Shown: positions 58,601 to 64,000 of the stretch, one piece after another
How positions within the stretch are numbered: position 1 is the first letter of the stretch
How the letters are laid out: each line of letters starts with the position of its first letter
Assembly: GCF_042477335.2 (NCBI RefSeq)
Contig: NC_091264.1
Location: 32,675,386-32,739,385 of the forward strand
DNA: 64,000 nt
DNA from: Ovis canadensis
Lineage: Eukaryota; Chordata; Mammalia; Artiodactyla; Bovidae
Direction of reading: 5' to 3'
Translations under genes and position numbers: made by a program
Notes under the pieces: generated by a model
Database searches by the model: none
The model's input: the letters and a program-made list of their open reading frames with translations, nothing else
Told to the model about the DNA's origin: nothing

Positions 58601-59747
58601 TGTGGCTTCCCCCAGGGCTCATGTACATGCTGCTGAAGCACCTGGTAGACAGGTACAATCTCTACTACGCCTACCTGCCGGCCAAGCTGGACAAGAAGAT
58701 CCACTCGGGCGCTGTCAACCAGGTGGTGGCCGCGCCCATCCTCTGCCTGTTCTGGCTGCTGTTCTTCTCCACCATGCGCACGGGTGAGGGCCACCCCCAC
58801 CCTTGGAGGCCGGGGCGAGGGCAGAAGACCCTCCCGCCAGGGTGCAGGCAGAGCAGGCCCCCGGGGGTGGGGTGGGGGTGTCGCAGGCTAGGGTCCTGGG
58901 CGAAGCCGCAGTATATGGGAGCAGAAGTCCCTGGGAGGGGGCCTGGAGGAGAGGTCGCAGCCCTTTCTCTGTCCTCCCACCCCAACCCAGGGTTTCTAGC
59001 CCCGACGTCCATGTTCACATTCGTTGTCCTGGTGATCACCATTGTCGTCTGTCTCTGCCACGTCTGCTTCGGACACTTCAAATACCTCAGTGCCCACAAC
59101 TACAAGGTAGGGACGAGGGAGCAGGGAGGCGGCCCAGGGCGGAGTCCACCCGCTGGGGCAAGGGCCTGGCCCCTCACCCGCTGACTCTTCTGGGCCCCTC
59201 AAGATTGAGCACACGGAGACAGATTCCGTGGACCCCAGAAGCAATGGACGGCCCCCCAATGCTGCCGCTGTCCCCAAATCTGCGGTGAGTGCCCCGCCCC
59301 CGCCACGGCCAAGCGCGGGGTGGGGGAAGCATGGCTTCCTCAGGAGGCTGGGTGTCCTGTCAGCCATCCAGGAAAGCGGGAGCCTGTCCCAGAGCCCGGG
59401 GATGGGGTGGGGATCTGGTTCCACCAGCTGGGGGCTCTGCTCCTTGTCCCCTTGGAAGGAGAGCTGCTGCCCCTCCCCCACAGGCCGGGAGACCCCCTCC
59501 CGGTTCCCCCCAGGGGCCCCCCCGCTGTCCGCGCTCACACCACCCCCTTCTCCTCCTTCAGAAATACATCGCTCAGGTGCTGCAGGACTCAGAAGTTGAC
59601 GGGGACGGGGCTCCCGGGAGCTCGGGGGACGAGCCCCCGTCGTCCTCCTCCCAAGACGAGGAGCTGCTCATGCAGCCTGACGGCCTCACGGACACAGACT
59701 TCCAGTCTTGTGAGGACAGCCTCATAGAGAACGAGATCCGCCAGTAA
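40469..59747 (+). CDS. TMEM63B: TMEM63B, OSCA/TMEM63 osmosensitive cation channel (23 coding exons, 830 aa)
   Basis: Hypo-osmolarity- and stretch-activated cation channel of the OSCA/TMEM63 (DUF221) family, acting in plasma and endosomal membranes; lipid scramblase activity has also been reported. Joining the 23 coding exons listed separately gives 2493 bases with no break. Residues 1-53 start [12 protein letters not shown]0 is about 40-65, TM1 150-172 and TM2 203-222. The cytosolic RRM-like domain (about 230-425) contains a Cys-rich [12 protein letters not shown] segment and a Lys/Glu-rich helix. TM3-TM10 lie between about 428 and 730 and form the pore. The tail is acidic and Ser-rich. N-glycosylation sequons: N15, N462, N511. 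From memory human is 832 residues, the difference being one fewer DG pair in the tail. Val44, recurrently mutated in human epileptic encephalopathy, is present. The start follows a three-codon upstream ORF. Confidence 0.97.
40906..40985 (+). CDS. TMEM63B: TMEM63B exon 3 (residues 54-80)
   Basis: Acceptor ccttcctcag, donor ACAG|gtaagg. Completes TM0 ([14 protein letters not shown]) and the start of the cytosolic linker. The Arg80 codon is split after two bases. Confidence 0.95.
41275..41313 (+). CDS. TMEM63B: TMEM63B exon 4 (39 nt, residues 80-93), likely cassette exon
   Basis: Acceptor ctgtccccag, donor AATA|gtatgt. Encodes a basic/acidic segment ([14 protein letters not shown]). Both junctions have the same phase, so skipping removes exactly 13 residues without a frameshift. 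The family literature describes alternative use of exon 4 in Tmem63b. Residue 81 is Arg here; from memory it is Leu in human. Confidence 0.92.
42267..42357 (+). CDS. TMEM63B: TMEM63B exon 5 (residues 93-123)
   Basis: Acceptor caccccccag, donor CAAT|gtgagt. Encodes the Ser-rich cytosolic linker ([17 protein letters not shown]). Ends between codons. Confidence 0.95.
43350..43556 (+). mobile_element. Bov-tA SINE in TMEM63B intron 5
   Basis: gggcttcccaggtgctgcta head fused to a Bov-A unit. Confidence 0.9.
44026..44063 (+). CDS. TMEM63B: TMEM63B exon 6 (38 nt, residues 124-136)
   Basis: Acceptor gtacccccag, donor ATAAA|gtaagt. Encodes [12 protein letters not shown], whose hydrophobic Cys/Trp pattern fits a short membrane-associated helix before TM1. 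The next codon is split. Confidence 0.93.
44690..44840 (+). repeat. Pyrimidine-rich tract in TMEM63B intron 6
   Basis: About 150 bases almost entirely C/T, ending some 155 bp before exon 7. May act as a binding region for PTB-type splicing factors. Confidence 0.7.
44996..45138 (+). CDS. TMEM63B: TMEM63B exon 7 (residues 136-184, TM1)
   Basis: Acceptor gtgcccacag, donor CTGG|gtcagt (weaker than most). Encodes the [10 protein letters not shown] stretch and TM1 ([18 protein letters not shown]). Confidence 0.95.
45237..45288 (+). CDS. TMEM63B: TMEM63B exon 8 (52 nt, residues 184-201)
   Basis: Acceptor caccccccag, donor CAGG|gtaaga. Encodes the short extracellular loop [18 protein letters not shown] between TM1 and TM2. 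Confidence 0.94.
45640..45907 (-). mobile_element. CHR-type SINE in TMEM63B intron 8
   Basis: Reverse copy ending ggaccaccagggaagtcct. CCAGGGTT on both sides fits a target duplication. It ends about 90 bp before exon 9. Confidence 0.9.
45996..46104 (+). CDS. TMEM63B: TMEM63B exon 9 (residues 201-237, TM2)
   Basis: Acceptor tcccgccag, donor CCTG|gtgagt. Encodes TM2 ([18 protein letters not shown]) and the basic segment entering the cytosolic domain. Confidence 0.95.
46682..46752 (+). CDS. TMEM63B: TMEM63B exon 10 (residues 238-261)
   Basis: Acceptor tcactcccccag-type tract, donor TTGA|gtgagt. Encodes the first beta strand and helix of the RRM-like cytosolic domain ([14 protein letters not shown]). 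Followed by the 5.06-kb intron 10. Confidence 0.94.
46930..46961 (+). other. Candidate 32-nt cassette (poison) exon in TMEM63B intron 10
   Basis: Flanked by acceptor ctggacttcag and a near-consensus donor AAAA|gtgagt. In the frame of exon 10 it reads [11 protein letters not shown], an open helical-looking peptide. Because it is 32 nt it would shift the frame and give a stop within exon 11, so if used it would trigger nonsense-mediated decay. May simply be a pseudoexon. Confidence 0.35.
47600..47730 (-). mobile_element. L2 LINE 3' end, reversed
   Basis: tattcaacatgcatttattg and gtgccaggcataaatcaatt. Confidence 0.5.
47871..47905. repeat. Perfect 13-bp palindrome with 9-nt loop
   Basis: TGTATAGACAAGT at 47871-47883 and its exact complement at 47893-47905. 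It is not followed by a T-run that would suggest a terminator-like role. Confidence 0.85.
47930..48074 (-). mobile_element. tRNA-derived SINE in TMEM63B intron 10
   Basis: Reverse copy ending ggaccaccgcggaagtccc. Confidence 0.88.
48238..48384 (+). repeat. 29-bp minisatellite, about 5 units
   Basis: Units spaced exactly 29 bp (for instance the A at 48240, 48269, 48298, 48327 and 48356), consensus gagaggggcaggggg + cggggtcatggagg. Units 1-2 have cagagggc and units 3-5 cagggggc. Clusters of G-runs could form G-quadruplexes. Confidence 0.9.
48635..48705 (+). mobile_element. L1 3' tail fragment
   Basis: caatattgtaaagttaattatg followed by an AT-rich tail resembles the L1 3' end seen at 15,040-15,080. 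Confidence 0.5.
48727..48940 (+). mobile_element. CHR-type SINE in TMEM63B intron 10
   Basis: ctccctggtggtccagaggt head and A-rich tail. Confidence 0.88.
49035..49180 (-). mobile_element. L2 LINE 3' end, reversed
   Basis: tgtttattgagcacctacta followed by an internally duplicated gaaggctgttgacc / gagggctgttgacc. Confidence 0.5.
49411..49622 (+). mobile_element. Bov-tA SINE in TMEM63B intron 10
   Basis: gggcttcccaggtggcgcag head fused to a Bov-A unit. Confidence 0.9.
50102..51376 (-). mobile_element. Solo LTR of an endogenous betaretrovirus-like (ERV class II) element, antisense in TMEM63B intron 10
   Basis: Bounded by TG...CA termini and a perfect 6-bp target duplication CTCTGG (50096-50101 and 51377-51382), the size typical of class II elements. 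On the minus strand there is a TATAAAAG box at 50591-50584 and AATAAA at 50175-50170. This gives U3 of about 0.8 kb, R of about 0.4 kb and a short U5. No internal region or viral gene is present, so it is a recombination remnant. Confidence 0.82.
51815..51895 (+). CDS. TMEM63B: TMEM63B exon 11 (residues 261-288)
   Basis: Acceptor tgtgtttcag, donor AGAG|gtagtg (weak after position +4). Encodes [20 protein letters not shown] of the cytosolic domain. The frame joins exactly to exon 10 across the repeat-rich intron. Confidence 0.94.
52362..52485 (+). CDS. TMEM63B: TMEM63B exon 12 (residues 288-329)
   Basis: Acceptor gtcccacag, donor GCAG|gtatgg. Encodes the basic [10 protein letters not shown] segment and the Cys-rich [12 protein letters not shown] motif of the intracellular linker. 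Confidence 0.95.
52835..52980 (+). mobile_element. MIR fragment in TMEM63B intron 12
   Basis: cctcagtttcctcatctgta. Confidence 0.65.
53075..53208 (+). CDS. TMEM63B: TMEM63B exon 13 (residues 330-374)
   Basis: Acceptor tcctggcag, donor CCAT|gtgaga. Encodes a strongly charged helix ([17 protein letters not shown]) followed by the GMAFVTFHN strand, the RRM-like second ribonucleoprotein motif region. Confidence 0.95.
53289..53426 (+). CDS. TMEM63B: TMEM63B exon 14 (residues 374-420)
   Basis: Acceptor cctcccccag, donor ACTG|gtgagc. Encodes a second Cys cluster (CKCQGCTC) and the APDPQNIYW stretch leading to TM3, a conserved feature of the family. Confidence 0.95.
53568..53721 (+). CDS. TMEM63B: TMEM63B exon 15 (residues 420-471, TM3)
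   Basis: Acceptor caccctcccag, donor CAAT|gtaagg. Encodes TM3, a pore-lining helix ([20 protein letters not shown]), and an extracellular N-V-T sequon at 462. Confidence 0.95.
54235..54450 (+). mobile_element. MIR SINE in TMEM63B intron 15
   Basis: cctcagtttactcattttta and gtgcttggcacatagtgggt. Confidence 0.75.
54505..54783 (-). mobile_element. CHR-type SINE in TMEM63B intron 15
   Basis: Reverse copy with head ccaccagggaagtcgc, about 150 bp before exon 16. Confidence 0.88.
54935..55041 (+). CDS. TMEM63B: TMEM63B exon 16 (residues 472-507, TM4)
   Basis: Acceptor gccctctgcag, donor ACACG|gtgaga. Encodes TM4 ([20 protein letters not shown]), a pore helix in OSCA/TMEM63 structures. Confidence 0.95.
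55268..55354 (+). CDS. TMEM63B: TMEM63B exon 17 (residues 507-536, TM5)
   Basis: Acceptor ccaccccag, donor GCAG|gtgggt. Encodes an N-R-T sequon at 511 and most of TM5 ([17 protein letters not shown]). Confidence 0.95.
55528..55593 (+). CDS. TMEM63B: TMEM63B exon 18 (66 nt, residues 536-558)
   Basis: Acceptor cctccccag, donor TTGA|gtgagt. Encodes [20 protein letters not shown], an amphipathic segment between TM5 and TM6. Confidence 0.94.
55640..56760 (+). repeat. Degenerate GC-rich repeat array filling TMEM63B intron 18
   Basis: Variants of GGGGCTCACAC...TGGGGGT...CTCTGG recur irregularly, for example near 55834, 55905, 56030, 56072, 56268, 56370, 56440, 56570 and 56618. No fixed period was found by eye. 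It looks like an old minisatellite. Confidence 0.6.
56780..56942 (+). CDS. TMEM63B: TMEM63B exon 19 (residues 558-612, TM6)
   Basis: Acceptor gtgcccgcag, donor GCGG|gtaggg. Encodes the pore helix TM6 ([20 protein letters not shown]) and a positively charged cytosolic end. Confidence 0.95.
57524..57629 (+). CDS. TMEM63B: TMEM63B exon 20 (residues 613-648, TM7; Gln619 codon)
   Basis: Acceptor ctcccccccag, donor TTCG|gtaggc. Encodes [16 protein letters not shown] and TM7. Gln619 is encoded by CAG at 57542-57544; from memory this is the reported ADAR2 Q/R editing position in mouse Tmem63b. Confidence 0.95.
58616..58783 (+). CDS. TMEM63B: TMEM63B exon 21 (residues 648-704, TM8-TM9)
   Basis: Acceptor cttcccccag, donor ACGG|gtgagg. 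Encodes TM8 ([17 protein letters not shown]) and TM9 ([18 protein letters not shown]). Confidence 0.95.
58991..59106 (+). CDS. TMEM63B: TMEM63B exon 22 (residues 704-742, TM10)
   Basis: Acceptor ccaacccag, donor CAAG|gtaggg. Encodes TM10 ([20 protein letters not shown]) and the start of the C-terminal tail. Confidence 0.95.
59204..59284 (+). CDS. TMEM63B: TMEM63B exon 23 (81 nt, residues 743-769)
   Basis: Acceptor gcccctcaag (AAG rather than CAG), donor TGCG|gtgagt. Encodes the hydrophilic tail [18 protein letters not shown]. Phase 0 at both ends, so skipping would keep frame. Confidence 0.93.
59562..59747 (+). CDS. TMEM63B: TMEM63B exon 24 (residues 770-830 and stop)
   Basis: Acceptor tcctccttcag, TAA at 59745-59747. 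Encodes the acidic, Ser-rich tail ([16 protein letters not shown], then [11 protein letters not shown]). The tail has one fewer DG repeat than the human form I recall. Confidence 0.95.
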   Translation, partial: KYIAQVLQDSEVDGDGAPGSSGDEPPSSSSQDEELLMQPDGLTDTDFQSCEDSLIENEIRQ

Positions 59748-60380
59748 GGGAAGGGAGGGCCCTGGCGGCCACGCCCTGCCCCCGCCCGCCCGGCCCCCAC
59801 GGACACTAAAAACAAAACGCTAATAATTTATTAGATCTAAAGCCCCTTCCTTCCCCATCCCCTGCTTTCATTAAGGTATTTAAACCTGGGGACTTCACCG
59901 CTCTCCCCCACCACGGAGGGAGGGTGGGCGGGAACTCCCCCCCAACCTCAGTGAGGAGAGCCCCGAGCCGGCCCCGGGGCAAAGAGGGGTGTGGACAGGG
60001 TTCCCCCAGATCAGTACCCCCCGGGCTAGTAGTATGATCAGGAAAGGGTTAATGAGAGCCAAGAGGGGTACCTGGTGCCATGGCTGGAGACCTGGTGGGG
60101 GCAGACGGACCAGGGGCTGCCCCCTCCAGTTCTTACCTCCCCTCCCCCCAAGTCCCGCTGGGATCTAGCACCCCAGGGAAGTGGAACCTCCAGCCCCTAG
60201 GGGGTTGCATGAGAGGGGAGAGGGTGCTGAGCGGGAGGAAAGAGTCCAACCCTGAGCCAGGGGGACTGACCTGGGGGTGGGGGGTGGGCATGGCTGACAC
60301 TGGAAAATGGGATTTTGCACTGGTTTTTTTGTTGTTGTTTTTTTTTTCCTTTAAAATAAAAATGAAAAGCTCCGAGGCTC
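59748..60380 (+). other. TMEM63B: TMEM63B 3' UTR and polyadenylation site
   Basis: Follows the stop codon. It contains a T-rich run at 60323-60350 and AATAAA at 60355-60360, with a GT-rich stretch just downstream, placing cleavage near 60376-60381. Confidence 0.8.
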
Positions 60381-60884
60381 TGATTTGTGTTGCTGCCCTG
60401 TACTCGTGGCTGGGGTCCAACTATCTTCTCTTGGTCTGGAGGACCTGCAAGATCAGCATCTCCACATGACCTGGGCAAGAGACTCCCGGTGTGTAGTCTC
60501 GGCATCTCCATCAGGGAGAGGAGAGGGTTCACCATGCCAACCTCCCCAGCACCCTCCCCTTGCACCCATGTACCCCCCCCCGCCCCGCCCCTGCCACCTG
60601 CCCTGAGGAAACTGTGGGACCTTTCAGACGGGAACAGGGACCCGGGCCTACACTCTAAATCACCAAGATGGACACAAATAGGACAGAAATTCAGGGTAGA
60701 AAGGCCAGGGAGAGCCACAGATTCCACGCTGGTCCAGGAAGTCTTCCTAGAGGAGGAAGATTCCAGGACAGCTGTTTCCAAAAACAGATTCTTAGCAGGC
60801 TGCTCTGGAGGAGGAAAAGTAAGAAAATAAGGCCACAGGAAGGGACCAAGTATTGTCATTCTTACTTGTCATTGTTGATGCCAT

Positions 60885-61185
60885 TTACCAAGTGGTTGTT
60901 ATGTGCCTGAAATTATACTAAGTGACTTCTATCCTTCTTAAAGCATTCATTCAGAGCTTGCTGTGAGGTCAGGCGTGGGTTTGCTGTGAGAATTGTATGA
61001 GATAATATATGTCAGGTGCCCACTTGGCCCAGCGCCTGGCACAAGGTAAACACCCCCATAAATGTCAACTGTAATTAATACTATGCTCATTAATAGGACC
61101 TACAGAGCAGGTGTGGTTTTCCTTGTTTTATGGGAAAGGATGCAGGCTCAGAGAGGGTGTGGGGTTTGCCCAAGGATACCAGCCT
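60885..61185. mobile_element. MIR fragments (two adjoining pieces)
   Basis: gcgcctggcacaaggtaaac marks one MIR end; gcaggctcagagagggtgtg another. Confidence 0.5.
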
Positions 61186-61383
61186 GGGAGGGATCTTGGA
61201 AATGTTCTCCTGAGCATCTCAGTGAACTGGCCCCCAGCCCATCTGTCCCTTCCCCAGTAGTGCCCCCAGACAGACCCTCCAGTTCAAAACTGATCCATCC
61301 TCTAAGATCCAACTCAAATTCATCTTCTCTAGCAAATTTCCCGTGAGCATTCTGCTCCACATCCCCTCCAGAGGCCCGCAATG

Positions 61384-61555
61384 GACACAGTGTGTACAAC
61401 AAGAGCCAGAGGACCTGGACTCCAGTCCTGGTTCCGTCACTCACTCGCTGTGTGTCCCCAGGGGACCTGCCTCTCCTCTCTGAATCTGTTTCCTCATCAG
61501 TAAACTCAGGGAGCATGACCAGGTGACTCCTAAGGCCCTGAAGCATCCTACACAC
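61384..61555 (+). mobile_element. MIR SINE
   Basis: cctggactccagtcctggtt and tgtttcctcatcagtaaact. Confidence 0.6.
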
Positions 61556-62164
61556 CTGCCACCCACTGCCCACCAAGAGGACCCAGAAAGCAAGAAAGCA
61601 AGTCAAACAACTCCCAGAGGGGAGAGGAGACCTCAGAGGAGGCAGAGAAGGAGGAAGAAATGAGTACCCCAAGGGCCTGCAGACTGTCACCAAGAAATGG
61701 CCAACAGCGAGGACAGCAGACAGTGGAAAGCCTGATAAAGACTGCCTGTATGTCCTGTATGTCAGACCTGCAAATGTGGGAAATGTGTACCCCAGGGGTA
61801 ACCCAAAGTCCTGAGGGGCTGGAGCTGCTGCTGGGCCAAGGGATTGGGGAAACCAACCAGTCAGCTGCTGGATGAGCAGAAATTGGCTGAGTTTCCAGCA
61901 GGGGCGCAGTTTCCAGTGGTCCCCTGAGGCTGCAAAGGGCGTCTCACCCTTGATCCTTCCATCAAACCATCCTGAGGACCTACTATGCACCAGTGACACA
62001 GTGAGGGGCAAGGCTGCCTCCTGGGCATCCACAACCCAGAGGACAAGACAGATAGAGATGGAAGTGCTCACTAGGTCTAGCACTGTTCTAGCACTTTCTA
62101 TGAGTGACCTCAGAGATAACTGAATTCCGTGCCAGGCCACCACAACAAAGCAAATATCACAGTA

Positions 62165-63094
62165 AATCAAGTCACAAATTTGGGTTCCCAGTACACAGGC
62201 TGTATATTGTCACCCTGCTTATTTAACTTCTATGCGGAGTACATCATGAGAAATTCCAGGCTGGATGAAGCCCAAGCTGGAATCAAGATTGCTGTGAGAA
62301 ATATCAGTAACCTCAGATACTCAGATGACACCAGCCTTGTGCCAGAAAGCGAAGAGGAACTGAAGAGCCTCTTGATGAAAGTGAAAGAGGAGAGTGAAAA
62401 AGCTGGCTTAAAACTCAACATTCAAAAAACTAAGATCATGGCATCCAGTCCCATCACTTCATGGCAAATAGATGGGGAAACAACAGAAACAGCGACAGAC
62501 TTTCTTTTCTTGGGCTCCAAAATCACTGCAGCCATGAAATTAAAAGACACTTGCTCCTTGGAAGAAAAGCTATGACCAATCTAGACAGCATATTAAAAAG
62601 CAGAGACATTACTTTGCCAACAAAGGTCCATCTAGTCAAAGCTATGATTTTTCCAGTCATCATGTATAGATGTGAGAGTTGGACCATAAAGAAAGCTGAG
62701 CTCCGAAGAACTGATGCTTTTGAACTGTGGTGTTGGAGAAGACTCTTCAGAGTCCCTTGGACTGCAAGGAGATCAGTCAATCCTAAAGGAAATAAGGCTT
62801 GAATATTTATTGGAAGGACTGATGCTGAAGCTGAAACTCCAATATTTTGGCCACCTGATGCGAAGAACTGACTCATTGGAAAAGACCCTGATGCTGGGAA
62901 AGATTGAAGGTAGGAGGAGAAGGTGATGACAGAGGATGAGATGGTTGGATGGCATCACCGACTCAGTGGACATGAGTTTGAGTAAGCTACGGGAGTTGAT
63001 GTTGGACAGGGAAGCCTGGCGTGCTGCAGTCCATGGGGTCTGTGTTGCAGTCCATGGGGTCGCAAAGAGTCAGCCATGACTGAGCGACTGAACT
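62165..63094 (+). mobile_element. BovB (RTE-type) LINE fragment, 5'-truncated and inactive
   Basis: The translation contains pieces of the BovB reverse transcriptase: GCILSPCLFNFYAEYIMRNS, RYSDD in place of the usual RYADD, KAGLKLNIQKTKIMAS, RVPWTARRS and KLQYFGHLMRR. The reading frame changes several times and has an in-frame stop near 62573, so no protein is made. It ends with the family's 3' end (gactgagcgactgaactgag). Confidence 0.9.
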
Positions 63095-63214
63095 GAGTGC
63101 ACAGAAAACTTACGTTTACACTGTAGTTTACTGAGTGTGCAATAGCACTATTTCTAAAAAAAATAAAAATAAATCTATATACCTTAATTTTAAAATACTT
63201 TTTTTGCTAAAAAA

Positions 63215-63425
63215 TGTTAGGCATCATGTGAGCCTTCAACAAGTCGTAATGTTTTTGCTAGTGGAAAGTTCGAAATACCAAAATATGACAGAGTCACAAA
63301 AGGAGTAAATGCTGTTGGAATAATGGCCCCAGTAGACTTGCTTGACCAGAGCAAGGTTGCCACAAACCTTCAATTTGTAAAAAATGCAGTATCTTCAAAG
63401 TTCAGTGAAATGAGATGGACCTGTC
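63215..63425 (+). mobile_element. Tigger-like (TcMar) DNA transposon fragment
   Basis: ttgccacaaaccttcaattt and aaaaaatgcagtatcttcaa resemble the terminal region of Tigger1. No transposase ORF. Confidence 0.55.
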
Positions 63426-63783
63426 ATGGAGTCCTCAGAGGAGCCCTATTCCAATTGATAGATGAAAAGTGTGAGGCCCACGGCCAGGATGTCCTTTGCC
63501 CCAGCTAACACAACCTGGACACAGTGGAGCTAAGGCAGGATTGAAAAAAACCTTAGGATGCTATGGGAGCTTAAAGACAGGATATCTTGCCTCATTCAAA
63601 CTTTTTACAGTTCAGCTGAGAAAACTGACATGGAAAGGAGAGTAATTAGTCAAGGACCCCAAAATAAACCAAAATGACTGGTGTGGTACAAGACCCTTTC
63701 CCCAGGGGTCATGGAATTAAGCCAGGAACACCCCCTCGCCTGCTCTGAGGCATGCCAGTTGCCTAACCATGCCAAGAAGAATG

Positions 63784-64000
63784 TTATGGATTGAATGTCA
63801 TCCCCCAAAAAGATATATTGAAGTCCTAATCCCCAGTACCTCAGTCTGTGGCTTTATGTGGAAATAGGGTCATTGCAGAAACAATTAGATAAGATGGGGT
63901 CGTGCTGGAAAAGGATGGGTCCCTAATTCAGTACAACTGGTGTCTTTATAAGAACAAGAGAGAGGCAGAGTGAAGACCATGTGAAGTCAGAGATGCACAG
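63784..64000 (+). mobile_element. MLT1-like MaLR LTR, cut by window end
   Basis: Begins tgttatggattgaatgtcat and contains atattgaagtcctaatcccc and ggtgtctttataagaacaag, typical of mammalian MaLR LTRs. Confidence 0.65.

Noticed and set aside
61148..62170. Minus-strand open frame of about 340 codons
   Set aside because: It covers MIR and L2-like repeats and unique sequence, has no recognisable domain and looks like a chance GC-rich frame.
62129..62575. Reverse-transcriptase-like ORF as a gene
   Set aside because: It is part of a truncated, frameshifted BovB LINE, annotated as a mobile element.
60400..64000. First exons of CAPN11, the expected next gene downstream
   Set aside because: No calpain motif or convincing first exon is visible before the window ends.

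Overview
This window is nuclear DNA from a ruminant, most likely a bovid such as cattle, sheep or goat. Two things show this. It carries many copies of repeats confined to ruminants and close relatives: Bov-tA and Bov-A2 SINEs, CHR-type tRNA-Glu SINEs, a BovB LINE fragment and bovine-type L1 3' ends. It also holds two spliced, intron-rich mammalian genes in the order known from human 6p21.1. It is not bacterial. I see no operons, CRISPR arrays or defence-type systems, and no previously undescribed multi-gene system.

Layout. 1-22.19 kb is intergenic: SINEs, MIR and L1 pieces separated by unique sequence with no supportable gene. 22.19-34.8 kb is MRPL14 on the minus strand (mitoribosomal protein uL14m), with the last coding exon at 22312-22678, the first coding exon at 24772-24848 and a roughly 9.5-kb 5' intron. 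34.3-35.7 kb is a CpG island that acts as a shared head-to-head promoter. 34.85-60.38 kb is TMEM63B on the plus strand, with a noncoding exon 1 ending at 34955 and 23 coding exons from 40445 to 59747. These exons join without any frame break into an 830-residue OSCA/TMEM63 channel, followed by a short 3' UTR with AATAAA at 60355. 60.4-64 kb is intergenic again: MIR/L2 pieces, a dead BovB fragment, a Tigger-like fragment and the start of an MLT1-like LTR cut by the window edge.

The two genes are unrelated in function. One is a structural protein of the mitochondrial large ribosomal subunit; the other is a membrane channel activated by osmotic or mechanical stress. They share only their promoter region, which contains GC boxes and an NRF-1-like site.

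The most notable non-genic structures are: a ~215-bp-arm inverted duplication inside the MRPL14 5' intron that captured the head of a SINE; a 120-bp direct repeat with two mismatches 1.2 kb apart in the intergenic region; an L1 inserted into the tail of a SINE with both sets of target-site duplications intact; a 1275-bp antisense solo LTR with a 6-bp target duplication in TMEM63B intron 10; a 29-bp GC-rich minisatellite in the same intron; and possible extra splice elements (a 32-nt candidate poison exon, a frame-preserving 39-nt exon 4, and the CAG codon of Gln619 at a reported RNA-editing site).
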